Assembly (NCBI RefSeq): GCF_020379485.1
Contig: NC_063436.1
Span: 12,975,389 to 13,039,388, forward strand
Direction: 5' to 3'
DNA length: 64,000 nt
DNA from: Brassica napus
Taxonomy: Eukaryota > Streptophyta > Magnoliopsida > Brassicales > Brassicaceae
In this document: positions 1 to 10,398 of the stretch, piece by piece
Layout of the letters: the number at the start of each line of letters is the position of its first letter
How positions within the stretch are numbered: the stretch's first letter is position 1
Position numbers and translations under genes: made by a program
Notes under the pieces: generated by a model
What the model was told of the DNA's origin: nothing
Databases searched by the model: none
What the model saw: only the letters and a program-made list of their open reading frames with translations

Positions 1-1966
1 ATTTATTAGTTTATATATTTTACATTAATATTTTTTTTTACATATGTTATAAAATTCATGAATATATGTTGTTATTTAATTTTATAATTTATAAAATAGT
101 TAATAAATTGATTAAATTACTTTATATTTATAATTGTTTGTATTAATTTAATTATAAATATTTATTATGTATATAGAAATATTATACGAATGTTATTTTT
201 TCTTCTATAATTAAAAATGAATTCATATTCATTTTATAACTATAGTTAATATTAACTATGATTTTATTAGGGAAAATTTGGATAAGTACCTCTTAATAAA
301 TTTTATTTTGATAAATACACCATTATTTAATGTTTTTGAAAACTACGCTTTATGCTTAAAAAATTGACTAAATTATCCTTATCAAATAACATCGTAAGTT
401 TCAAATTAAAATAATAAATGAGAAGGCCATTTAAAATTATACACATGCTTAATTTAAAGGCATGTCGTCATCTTCTTTCTTTAAGATCAGAGATTGTGTT
501 CGGTTTTAAAATTTTACAGGTTTCCATATCACATGAAGATGTTTCATAAAGCATCAAAGGACGCCATTTTTTTGTTTGAACAGAAAAAATAGTGAAATCT
601 ACTTTGGTCATATTAGATATCTTAACCAGAATTGGCCAAACACATCGGCACAATTGCTCCATCATCTTGGTATCTCCACTCGGATAACAAACTCATGTTA
701 CTAAGCTCGACAAGGGACACAATTTAAAGCCAAACTATCAAAAAACCTTCCCAAAACGTTTCCAAAGCCATATCCCCGAACATCTCTAGCGAGACAGCTC
801 CTAGAGTAGACGCACCCATGCTTTACAACCCACGTGTAATCATATTATTAATTAAACTGAATCAGTCAAATTGTGTATGGTTATGATTACACCGGTTAGT
901 TTGAAAAGATGTAGTGAATCGTATGATATATAAGGTTTAAATTTTGATTTTAGAAAATATCTGCAGACATTTTAATCCAATTATTCATTTAACCATATTA
1001 GATTATCTGTTTATTTTGAAGATAACAGCAATGACAATATTTTCGAATTTAATCTTTATTTATTAAAATATAATATCTAAATTAAATTAGGGTTAATATG
1101 TCTTATCACATATAAAAAGAGTTAGTTTTCAAAAAAAAAAGGTGTATTTATCAAATTTGAAAACACAAGTAGGTTATTTTTCAAATAATCCCATTTTATT
1201 ATATAAATTAAACATTAAAAAGAAATTTATATTTAAATTTTAAATAAAAGATATTATTAAAACAAAATCTTAGAAAAGATACTTCAGAATATCTTTTTAG
1301 ATATCTTATTTTGAAACTATTAAAACATTTGGTTATATATGGTGTATATTTAATAATAACTAAATTAGTTGTAAGAGAAAAATAGGAAGTTAAGTAAATG
1401 TAATGATTCAACCTAGATTATTTGTAAGTAGATAAAAAGTTCTTCGGTTTTAATAGTATTCATTATAATTATAAAATTTAGAAAATTTAGCATATAACTG
1501 TATTTTTAATTAACATTAATTTATATTAATATTTACTCATGAAGTTAATTAATACTTTATTTCATAAAAAAATATTTAATCTTTTTGGTAATATCTTGTT
1601 AGATTTTTTCTCAATACATTTTTTTTATATTCAAATTGATTTATTATTAATCATTAATGAAATGATCCAACATGACTTATGTTCAGTTGATTTTCTTTTT
1701 ACTTCTCTTTTAATACAAAAGATGAATAAGAACTTATATATATATAAACACACACAAGAACAAAACAACTCGATCTCCCGTATATTAAAATTCAGAATAA
1801 AAAGGTAAATATGTCAGATATGTTTTAATTTTTGTGGAAAAATTTATGAAAAAAATTCTTCTTCTGATTTGATAAATATAAAACTGAATTTTTGTATGTT
1901 TTGGTTCTTTAGTGGGATCCAATAATATTTCAAGGAAGAATATTTCATCTTCTAGAAATATAACCA

Positions 1967-3399
1967 ATGGCAATCAAGAATTCATTTTCTCTTTTACTAT
2001 CTTCATTGATGGTGTTTGCTCTGATCGTCATACCCACAATTTCAGGTAATGTATGTAGGAGGTTTTCAAATATGACCCCCTAAAATATAAAACAAAAAAA
2101 TTTAAAATCAATCTAAATACTAAGTTAAAAATGCTTTTTTTAATAATGCAAAATATAATATTTTAGTTCATTAAAAGTATCTAATGTGATGAAGTGATGC
2201 TATTTAAAAATATTTTTGTGATTATTTAAGCTTGTGGTAAAATCATTTTAATAATAATATTATTTAACATTTTAAAAATAAAAACCATTTTTGTGATTTG
2301 TTTTTGAGAAAATATATGGATTTAAGGATAATATTTTTATTTAATAAAATAGGTAGATTTAAGGAAATTATTTTTATTACTTTGAAAACATATTTTGTTG
2401 CTTAAGATTTTATTTTAAAGGAAATATTATTTTCTTAATATCAAGATTATTTTTGTTAATTATTTTTTATAAAAGCACATTATAGATAAATATATTTTCT
2501 TCATTAAAATTCCTTTAAAAAATGTATAGATGTTTCCTTTTTATTATTTATTTTATTTTGAAAAAGAAACTTCTAATTAACATAAATTTTTAATATAAAA
2601 AGGTATTAATGTTAGAGAGATGTCTTCTATACGTTAACTATCTTAATATTTGTGATCCCAAGGGATTTGCATCCAATTGAGGAAAACAATTAGATATTTT
2701 CAGAATAGTAATTAATCACCTAATCAATTTGGCAGTTGAAAACAATTTCACATCACTTGTGTTATTTTACTTGGTCTTTAACAGAGATTCTCTATTTACA
2801 CCATAAAATACTCAACTTAGAACCATTCTTAAGCTCTCAAATGTTGCTACTTGCATTTTGTGAAGATGAATATATTGATAAGTATAAGAATTGCTCTATT
2901 GCTTTTCAATTTAAACAACATTTCCACAAAATTCATGTAAAACAAATTTGCATACATGTGATATTTCACACATTGACATATGTATCTTTTTTCATAAACA
3001 GGACAGTCAATCGGAACATGGTGTGTAGCCAATCCTAAAATACAGGACCCAGTGGTACAAGCAGCTCTAGGTTGGGCTTGCCAACAGAGTGAAGCATACT
3101 GTAGCAGGATTCAGCTTGGCCAAAATTGCTACTCGCCAAACACTCTCAGAGACCATGCCTCTGTTGTCTTCAATACTTACTACCAACAAAATAAGAACCA
3201 ACCCGGTTCTTGTGATTTCAATAGTGCTGCAGTGATCACCAACACCGACCCTAGTAAGCAACTTTATCTAAACTCTGTTGTTTTTAGTTATGAAAGTTCA
3301 TTTAATAAATCGAGATAATGAACAATTAATGTCTGATTTTTTCATTATTTGATAGGTCATGACACTTGCCAATTTGAGTCTGTCCCTGATTCTAAGTAA
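1967..3399 (+). CDS. Small secreted X8-domain (CBM43) protein, left copy
   Basis: Three exons at 1967-2045, 3002-3253 and 3356-3399 join in frame to 124 residues. Residues 1-26 are a hydrophobic signal peptide (MAIKNSFSLLLSSLMVFALI...). Residues about 31-117 form one X8 domain starting GTWCVANPK, with six cysteines at 34, 53, 60, 69, 97 and 115 and the typical NTLRDHASVVFNTYY core and TDPS motif. X8 (CBM43) domains bind beta-1,3-glucan (callose); they occur as tails of glucanases and in plasmodesmal callose-binding proteins. This protein has no glucanase domain and ends soon after the X8 domain, so I see no clear GPI-anchor signal; an apoplastic glucan-binding role is inferred. The first intron is 956 bases. 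The gene lies in the left arm of the inverted duplication and faces its mirror copy at 7506-9055. Confidence 0.9.
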
Positions 3400-3488
3400 A
3401 GAGCAAAGACGAAATGAAGCATCTTCTGCAACTAATGAAACAACTTATGTACTAATATTGAATACTAAATAAAATGCAGTGCATGGCC

Positions 3489-3491
<3 letters not shown>

Positions 3492-3522
<31 letters not shown>
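3492..3522. repeat. (TA)n microsatellite
   Basis: An uninterrupted run of TA dinucleotides of about 30 bases sits where the right arm carries an extra ~370 bp (about 7017-7385). The two arms therefore differ here by an indel. Confidence 0.9.
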
Positions 3523-3525
<3 letters not shown>

Positions 3526-3813
3526 TAAGCAATCTAAAATATAAGTACTTCACAATGAAAACAATATTTTTATTCCTTCCAAGTGAAAGAAACAAAAAAT
3601 CAAGAACACAAGGAGCAAACTATTTCATAAATATCATGGATACTGCAAATATAATCAGTAACTTAGATACAGAGAGATACCTATGCTAATCAGATCTACT
3701 TCAGTGTTTTGGAAACATGTCAAAACGGATAAAATCACATCCATTGAAGAGTTATAAATTGTAAAATTTAAGAAGAAAAAAAAGCATACTAATCGAGAGA
3801 GAAAACAACTTAC

Positions 3814-3992
3814 GGGCCAGCCGGAAAAGGCCACAATCCCAGCAGTCAACAAGCCACCAAACTGTGGAAGAAAGAGATATGTCAAGTATAAACAGAGGAA
3901 AGAAGAGAATCCAAGAAGCTTACAAGACGAAGTCAGTACCTTCGTTACAGCATCAAATCAAAGACTTGAAATGGCAGCGACTTTGTGCCATA
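3814..3992 (-). pseudogene. DUF423/TMEM256-like gene relic (left arm)
   Basis: Read on the minus strand, 3985-3955 gives WHKVAAISSL followed by a stop, resembling the N-terminus of DUF423 (TMEM256-like) membrane proteins. The exon 3861-3814 gives FGGLLTAGIVAFSGWP between a CAG acceptor and a GTAAG donor, matching a transmembrane segment of the same family. The next exon, present in the right arm at 7103-7202, is missing here. The N-terminal piece abuts a Tourist-like MITE starting at 3999. Clearly broken; the family call rests on remembered sequence. Confidence 0.6.
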
Positions 3993-3998
3993 TCCTTA

Positions 3999-4252
3999 GA
4001 GCATCTCCAACCCACTCTATCTTCCACTCTAAAATAGAGTTTAGAGTAAAAAATGCTCCAATGGTACTCTATGTCTCACTTTATAATAGAGTGAAAAATA
4101 GGTTTACTCCAAATATAGAGTAATTTGTTTTTTTTTTTGTTCATCACTCTATTTTCTACTCTAAAATAGAATATCATTGGAGTAAACTCAAACTCTATTA
4201 TAGAGTTACTCTATTTTAGAGTAAAAAATAGAGTAAACCATTGGAGATGGTC
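3999..4252. mobile_element. Tourist-like MITE with TTA target duplication
   Basis: 254 bp with terminal inverted repeats GAGCATCTCCAA / TTGGAGATGGTC, flanked on both sides by TTA (3996-3998 and 4253-4255). A three-base TTA duplication and GA-starting ends are typical of PIF/Harbinger-derived MITEs. The inside is a series of complementary ACTCTA and TAGAGT blocks, so the element folds back on itself. It has no coding capacity. Confidence 0.85.
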
Positions 4253-4255
4253 TTA

Positions 4256-4997
4256 GTATCCATCGATCTCCTAGGTTTCTTCTTACACAATTAACATTTG
4301 ACCAAAGAGATGTTTTTTATTCGCTTTACGCCCAACGGCGTCCTTGTATTGTGTGATGTTCTCTCAACCGAAAAATAGCTTCTTTAGAGGTTAGTTTTGT
4401 CCTAAAAGAATTTAACATCTTCTCTTCTCAGGTTGATTTTGATGCTCCTCTAGTTCTTCTTCAGTAAACTCTGATGAGAAATTGTCGAACTGTGTTTCTC
4501 GGACAATTGCATGATTGGAAAATATAACTATAGTTTAGGATTGGAACTCTTAGGCCTTATACATGTGTAGTCAAAGTCTCCTGCTTGGTTGATGTTCAAA
4601 GTCCTCCACCATTGACATTACAACTTTCCACCTGATTTGGTTTGTAAGGCCATAACTGGCATATAGATTTACTGAGATATCATTTTTTTTTACCAGAAAA
4701 CTATCTTTTACAGTTTTTTGGTATTTCTCTAAATTCGTGCTCTTAATTATATGGTTTTTGGTACGATTACATCTAATAATAATTAATGATGTTTGTTCGT
4801 CAGTCTAAGCTGGAACATTGTAATCATGATTCATCATGAGTCGAACACACAGTTTCACTACATTTCAGAAATAATTGAAAATAACTCGAGAATTATTTAT
4901 ATATAAGTATATTATATGTAGATGATTGATGGAGAAAAGAAGAGAGAAAGAATTAACTTGCACAAGTAAAAAAGAAGCGGTTGTCAATACAATTTTC
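4256..4997. other. Intergenic DNA 3' of ATPD
   Basis: No reading frame or repeat with clear ends is visible. It contains the downstream flank of the ATPD gene, which is transcribed towards it. Confidence 0.5.
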
Positions 4998-5702
4998 TCA
5001 TGCAGCTAACTGAATCTCGCCGAGTTCTAGCTGAGCAGCGATATCCTCAAGCTGCTTCTTCACACTCATATCAATAAGCTTCGACCCAGAATCACCGTAC
5101 CTAATCGTAAACCCAGCGACGAGGCTCGGATCAAGCACCGTCTTCACCCTCACGTTCTTCGCCCCGGTCAGCTTCTGAACCTGTTTGGCGATCTGAGCAA
5201 GCTGCGGCGGCTCCAGCTTCACCACCGATCTAACCTCCGCCAGCTGCGTGTCCGTTATCTTGTTGTACACCATCTCGAACTCCTTCACGATGTCCCTCAC
5301 TATGTTGATACGATTCGCGTCGACCAAGATGTTGAGGAAGTTGGAGGTGTGGCTCTGGAGAGCGGACGATTTCACGATCTCGTCGATCACGAGACGCTTC
5401 TTCTCGAGCTCGACGGTTGGATTCGCGAAGAAGTTGAGCACCTGCGGATCGGAGAAGACCTTCTCGAGCTTCTCGACGTCTGCGCTCGTCAGTTCGAGTG
5501 TGTCGTTCCTCTTCGCCACGTCCGCGAGAGCCATCGCGTAGCTTCCCGCCGCCGTGGCTGACATTCTCGCTCCCGCGGCGTTTCCGCCTCTGGTTCGGAG
5601 CGGTAAGGCTGTCTTTCGCATGGGAAGAGATCCCCCGATGTGGAAAGATGATGGAGGAAGTTTGGACTGCAGAGAGAGCATAGTTTGCTGAAGAGACGCC
5701 AT
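4998..5702 (-). CDS. ATPD: Chloroplast ATP synthase delta chain
   Basis: Intronless gene for 234 residues. It is the delta (OSCP-type) subunit of the chloroplast F1Fo ATP synthase, which links the F1 head to the peripheral stalk on the stromal side of the thylakoid. The start MASLQQTMLSLQSKL was chosen because it gives the usual length for the Arabidopsis protein; an in-frame methionine at 5939 would add 79 residues of 5'-UTR-like sequence. Residues 1 to about 47 are a Ser/Arg-rich transit peptide, followed by the mature ATAAGSYAMALADVAKRND start. The OSCP family signature region (LVAGFTIRYGDSGSKLIDMS) is near the C-terminus. It is the only intact gene in the spacer of the inverted duplication. 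In Arabidopsis it is a single gene (At4g09650). Confidence 0.97.
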   Translation of the reverse strand: MASLQQTMLSLQSKLPPSSFHIGGSLPMRKTALPLRTRGGNAAGARMSATAAGSYAMALADVAKRNDTLELTSADVEKLEKVFSDPQVLNFFANPTVELEKKRLVIDEIVKSSALQSHTSNFLNILVDANRINIVRDIVKEFEMVYNKITDTQLAEVRSVVKLEPPQLAQIAKQVQKLTGAKNVRVKTVLDPSLVAGFTIRYGDSGSKLIDMSVKKQLEDIAAQLELGEIQLAA

Positions 5703-6363
5703 TGCAGAGAGAGAGAGGGAGGGCAATTTGTGGTGTCTCGAAGACGAGAGGAGAAGAAGAAGGTAAGGTTTTGGGGAATTATAAAATGGACGGTGAAGAT
5801 TTGTTGATGAGGAAAGATCGAGGGTGGAGAATAGAAGGTTTATCTTGTGCTGAGATTGCAGGAGGATGGAGAAGCCGCCACGTGGAGACTTATGATAGGT
5901 GCGATATCTGTGTTCCATATTAACGAGGATCGATTCCAATTATCCAAAATTGTGATACCAAATAATGTTGATTTATCGCACTAGCCATAACAATCTGAAC
6001 CAATTAAGACTCATATGTTTCTTTTGACCAAGCTGGAGGATCGATTAAAATCGATTTCACCTGACAAAATAGTTTGGTTTCAGCGGGATGAAATTAGCTA
6101 GCCTAGCACAAAATATGAGTGATTTTTTGGAGTCAAATATATGAGTAATTTACAAGCTCGTTCTTCGCGCTCATCATTTTTCTTTTTAATATCAAGAGTT
6201 TTGGGGCCGAGGTCCATAATCTCCATAAGCTCAAAATCACAGCATGTCATTTGAACTGGAGACCTCTAACACAATGGTCAGGGTCCTTTCCAGTTAAGCT
6301 AATGACCTTTGGTGCTCATCCTTTTACGATCTTCCTACAAGATTCAAGGAACATGACTCTCTA
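5703..6363. promoter_or_regulatory. ATPD upstream region
   Basis: The 5' leader and promoter of ATPD lie here on the minus strand; 5' leader sequence just upstream of the start is rich in CT. No other gene is visible. A tRNA-like, SINE-type segment occupies about 6185-6335. Confidence 0.5.
6185..6335 (-). repeat. Possible tRNA-derived SINE fragment
   Basis: On the minus strand the sequence reads like a worn tRNA gene. An A-box-like TTAGCTTAACTGG is followed about 45 bases later by a B-box-like CCAGTTCAAAT. Further downstream the sequence becomes A-rich. I could not identify target-site duplications. Confidence 0.35.
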
Positions 6364-6425
6364 TTGAAGCTTATTGGTTCTCTTCTTTCCTCTGTTTATA
6401 CTTGACATATCTCTTTCTTCCACTG

Positions 6426-7202
6426 TTTGGTGGCTTGTTGACTGCTGGGATTGTGGCCTTTTCCAGTTGGCCCTTAGAGCAAGAGCATCAGTGAATCCCC
6501 TCTTGGAGTTCATCTTTTCAATTTTTTATTATTAAATTTTTTTCTTTTTCTTTTTGATTTTTTATTAAAAAAAAACTAGACAAATCGCGGGCCGCCACGA
6601 CACGTGGGGCCTGCGCTACAGTGATGAACTTTAAGAGAGAGGGGTTCACGCGAGAGAGGCGGGACGAGCCGAGGTCAACGGTTATGCTTATTTTAATATT
6701 TTATTTCGTAAAACGTGCAACTCCCCCTGTGAATCCCCGCTGCGCATGCTCTTAAGTTGTTTTCTCTCTCGATTAGTGTGCTTTTTTTTTCTTCTTAAAT
6801 TTTACAATTTATAACTCTTCAATGGATGTGATTTTATCCGTTTTGACATGTTTCCAAAACACTGAAGTAGATCTGATTAGCATAGGTATCTCTCTCTGTA
6901 TCTAAGTTAATGATTATATTTGCAGTATTCCCGATATTTATGAAATAGTTTGCTCCTTGTGTTCTTGATTTTTTGTTTCTTTCATTTGAGGGTACTTATA
7001 TTTTAGATTGCTTACTAATTGACTCCAGTTTCAAACTTTTGGGTTGTTGGTCTTTTACTGGTTATGAATGTGTGAAAAGCTTCATGTTCGTAAATGTTGT
7101 AGGTGTTACATGGTAGCATTGAGCGAGGACAAGAAGTTTTCTACCTTGGCACCACTCCGAGGCTTTGCGTTCATTGCTGCATGGGCAACTCTACTTTTTT
7201 AA
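6426..7202 (+). pseudogene. DUF423/TMEM256-like gene relic (right arm)
   Basis: The exon at about 6426-6473 encodes FGGLLTAGIVAFSSWP, and the final exon at 7103-7202, after a TTGTAG acceptor, encodes CYMVALSEDKKFSTLAP and FAFIAAWATLLF before a TAA. These match the last two membrane segments of DUF423/TMEM256-like proteins. The acceptor before the first piece is mutated (CTG where the left arm has CAG), and its donor side is cut by the MITE at 6477-6751. No complete N-terminal exon is present. This arm keeps the last exon that the left arm has lost. Confidence 0.6.
6477..6751. mobile_element. Harbinger-type MITE, right arm only
   Basis: 275 bp flanked by TTA at 6474-6476 and 6752-6754. The ends are GAGCAAGAGCATC and, in reverse complement, GAGCATGCGCAGC. 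The left arm keeps an almost perfect empty site (GGCCCGTAAGTTG on the minus strand). The ends resemble the left end of the 5.1-kb Harbinger element at 55705 (GAGCATGAGCATTGG). Confidence 0.85.
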
Positions 7203-7505
7203 AGAATTTTAAATCATCTTTACTGTCAATTTGTGGTCATTCTTCTGCCTTATCCTACTTATGGAGAAGCTTTGTCCTTCTTATGAACTCAATGTTTTCT
7301 CCACAAAGATTGCTTATTATATAAATGTAATCACCAATTATGTTAGCTACGTGCTTTGCTTGTTGAATTTGTTGCTGGAAATATTATATATGTATAAATG
7401 GCCAGATTAATGTAATCATATGCACTGCATTTTATTTAGTATTCAATATTAGTACATAAGTTTATTCATTAGTTGCAGAAGATGGCTTCATTTCGTCTTT
7501 GCTAT

Positions 7506-9055
7506 TTACTTAGAACCAGGGACAGACTCAAATTGGCAAGTGTCATGACCTATCAAATAATGAGAAAATCAGACAGTAATTGTTCATTATCTCGATTTAT
7601 TAAATGAGCTTCCATAACCAAAAAACAAAGGGTTTAGATAAAGTTGCTTACTAGGGTCGGTGTGGGTGATCACTGCAGCACTATTGAAATCACAAGAACC
7701 GGCTTGGTTCTTATTATGTTGGTAGTAAGTATTGAAGACAACAGAGGCATGGTCCCTGAGAGTGTTAGGCGAATAGCAATTTTGGCCACGCTGAATCCTG
7801 CTACAGTATGCTTCACTCTGTTGACAAGCCCAACCTAGAGCTGCTTGTACCACTGGGTCCTGTGCCTTGGGATTGGCTACACACCATGTTGTTCCGCTTG
7901 GCTGTCCTGTTTATGAAAAAAAGATACATATGTCACATGTGTGAAATATCACATGTATGCAAATTTGTTTTACTGAATTTTGTGGAAATGTTGTTTAAAT
8001 TGAAAAGCAACAGAGCAATTCTTATTCTTATCAATATTTTCATCTTCACAAAATGCAAGTAGGAACATTTGGGAGCTTAAGAATGGTTTTAAGTTGAGTA
8101 TTTTATGGTGTTAATAGAGAATCTCTGTTAAGGACCAAGTAAAATAATTCACTATTGATGTGAAATTGTTTTCAACTGCCAAATCGATTAGGTGATTAAT
8201 TACTATTCTGAAAATATCTAATTTTTTTCTTCAATTGGATGCAAATCCCTTGGGATCACAAATATTAAGATAGTTAACGTATAGAAGACATCTCTCTAAT
8301 ATTATTTGAAAATCAGTTTTCTACAGTTATGTGTCCATGTTAGTTACTACAATGGTTAATTACATAAGTATTCTTAATGAATTAAAATAATTCATTTAAT
8401 TATCATTACTAAAATTGATTTACCTTTTTATTTTAATAATTTAATTATGTTAATTAGAAGTTTCTTTTTCAAAATTAAATAAATAATAAAAAGGAAACAT
8501 CCACATTTTTTAGAGGAATTTTAAAAGAAAATATATTTACCTATAATGTGCTTTTATAAAAAACATTTAATAAAAATAATCTTGATATTAAGAAAATAAT
8601 AATTCCTTTAAAATATAATCTTAATCAACAAAATATATTTTCAAAGTAATAAAAATATTTTCCTTAAATATACGTATTTTCTTAAATAAAAATATTTTCC
8701 TTAAATCCATATATTTTCTCAAAAACAAATCACAAAATTGGTTTTATTTTTAAAATGTTAAATAATATTCTTATTAAAACTGATTTTACCACATGCTTAA
8801 ATAAGCGCAAAAATATTTTTAAATAGCATCACTGCATCACTTTAGATACTTTTAATGAAATAAAATATTATATTTTGCATTATTAAAAAAATATTTTTAA
8901 CTTAGTATTTGGATTGATTTTTATTTTATTTTTATACTTTAGGGGGTCATATTTGAAAACCTCTTAGATACATTACCTGAAATTGTGGGTATGGCGATCA
9001 GAGCAAACACCATCAATGAAGATAGTAAAAGAGAGAATGAATTCTTGATTGCCAT
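7506..9055 (-). CDS. Small secreted X8-domain (CBM43) protein, right copy
   Basis: Exons 9055-8977, 7906-7652 and 7549-7506 join in frame to 125 residues. The protein matches the left copy almost throughout: same signal peptide with one Val-to-Ala change, same six cysteines, and one extra residue (SGTTWC for IGTWC) at the start of the X8 domain. Other changes include IQRGQN for IQLGQN and YYQHNKNQAG for YYQQNKNQPG. Splice sites are conserved, the stop is at the same place, and there is no frameshift, so both copies look functional. Predicted role as for the left copy: secreted beta-1,3-glucan binding, inferred from the domain alone. Confidence 0.9.
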
Positions 9056-10004
9056 TGGTTATATTTCTAGAAGATGAAATATTCTTTCTAGAAATATCTT
9101 TAGATCCCACTATAGAACCAAAACATAAAAAAAAAATCAGTTTTATATTTTATCAAATCAGAAGAAGAATTTTTTTCATAAATTTTTCCACAAAAATTAA
9201 AATATTTCTAACATATTTACCTTTTTCTTCTGAATTTTAATATACAGGAGAACGAGTTGTGTTTGGTCTTGTGTATGTTTATATATATATATAAGTTCTT
9301 ATTCATCTTTTGTATTAAAAGATAAGTACAAAGAAAATCTACTGAACATAAGTAATGCTGGATCATTTCATTAATGAATAATAATAAATCAATTTAAATA
9401 TAACCAAATCTATTGAGAAAAAATCTAACAAAATATTACCAAAAAGTTTAAATATTTTTTAATAAAATAAAATATTAATTAATTTCATGATTAAATATTA
9501 ATATAAGTTAATGTTAATTAAAAATACAATTATATGCTAGATTTTCTAAATTTTATAATTATAATGAATTCTACTAAAACAGAAGAACTTTTTATTTACT
9601 CACAAATAATCTAGGTTGAACCATTACATTTACTTAACTTCCTATAATTTCTATACAACTAATTCAGTTATTATTCAATATACACCATATTTAACCAAAT
9701 ATTTTACTATTTTCAAAATAAGATATCTAAAAAGATATTCTGAAGTATGTTTTCTAAGATTTTGATTTAATAATAACATTAAATACCTTTTTACTTAAAA
9801 TTTAAATATACATTTCTTTTTAATGTATACTTTACATAATAAAATTGGCAATTCTCTCAAATAAACATTTTTAAGTTTTTGTCACAAAAATAAATTTCAA
9901 AAACTAAATAACTAAAATAGCATTTTTTATTTTGAAGATTTAATTTATTTTATTTTTAAAAATTTGAAATCCTATCCCCAAAACCCCCACTCCTCAACTA
10001 TAAA

Positions 10005-10060
10005 TCCTACACCTTAAACCCTAAACCCTAAACCTCACCCCTTAACTCTAAACCCTAACG
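10005..10060. repeat. Interstitial telomere-like repeats
   Basis: A short, imperfect run of CCCTAAA-type units (CCTTAAACCCTAAACCCTAAACC and a later CTAAACCCTAA). It lies in the right-arm-specific block and could be an old repair scar or part of a dispersed repeat. Confidence 0.6.
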
Positions 10061-10398
10061 TATAAATTAATTAACCTTAGTGGTATAAGTGTATATTTAC
10101 TTCTTTTGATAAACAATTTAAGTCTATTTTGGTCATTTTTATTTTTAAGTTCTATAATTGTGGCAAAACTTTTTTAGGTTTATCATAGAAAATTTCTCTA
10201 ATAAAATTCATAATTAATATTAACTATAATTATAAAATGAATATTAATTCATTTTTATATTTGTAGAATAAGAAATAGCATTCTTATAATATTTATATAT
10301 GCATAATATATATTTATAATTAAATTACTACAAAAAAAATAAATATAAAGTAATTTAATTAATTTATTAACTATTTTATAAATTATAAAATTAAATAA

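Larger units (their letters stand above)
74..3920. repeat. Left arm of large inverted duplication
   Basis: This stretch pairs in reverse complement with about 6364-10398. The match begins in AT-rich DNA near 74, resumes after an arm-specific block (about 260-1200), and runs through the X8 gene, its 3' flank and the DUF423-like exon to about 3920. The arm-specific block 260-1200 has no counterpart in the other arm and I see no gene in it. 1200-1966 is AT-rich promoter-side DNA shared by both arms. Boundaries are by eye. Confidence 0.85.
6364..10398. repeat. Right arm of large inverted duplication
   Basis: Reverse-complement match to about 74-3920. It carries the mirror X8 gene and the DUF423-like exons. 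It differs by a MITE (6477-6751), an extra ~370-bp segment (about 7017-7385) and an arm-specific block (about 9850-10195) that includes short telomere-like repeats. Elsewhere the match is close, including both X8 introns. Confidence 0.85.

Noticed and set aside
3052..3318. 88-codon frame starting inside X8 exon 2
   Set aside because: It starts in mid-domain and runs past the splice donor into the intron; the spliced model gives the complete domain and signal peptide.
5248..5923. Plus-strand open frames of 60-97 codons opposite ATPD
   Set aside because: They are shadows of the GC-rich ATPD coding sequence on the other strand and resemble no protein.
5703..5939. An in-frame ATG that would lengthen ATPD to 313 residues
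   Set aside because: The added part is leader-like and the shorter start gives the known 234-residue length with a proper transit peptide.
6235..6330. Possible tRNA gene
   Set aside because: A- and B-box-like motifs are present but no acceptor stem or cloverleaf can be drawn, so it is listed only as a SINE-like fragment.
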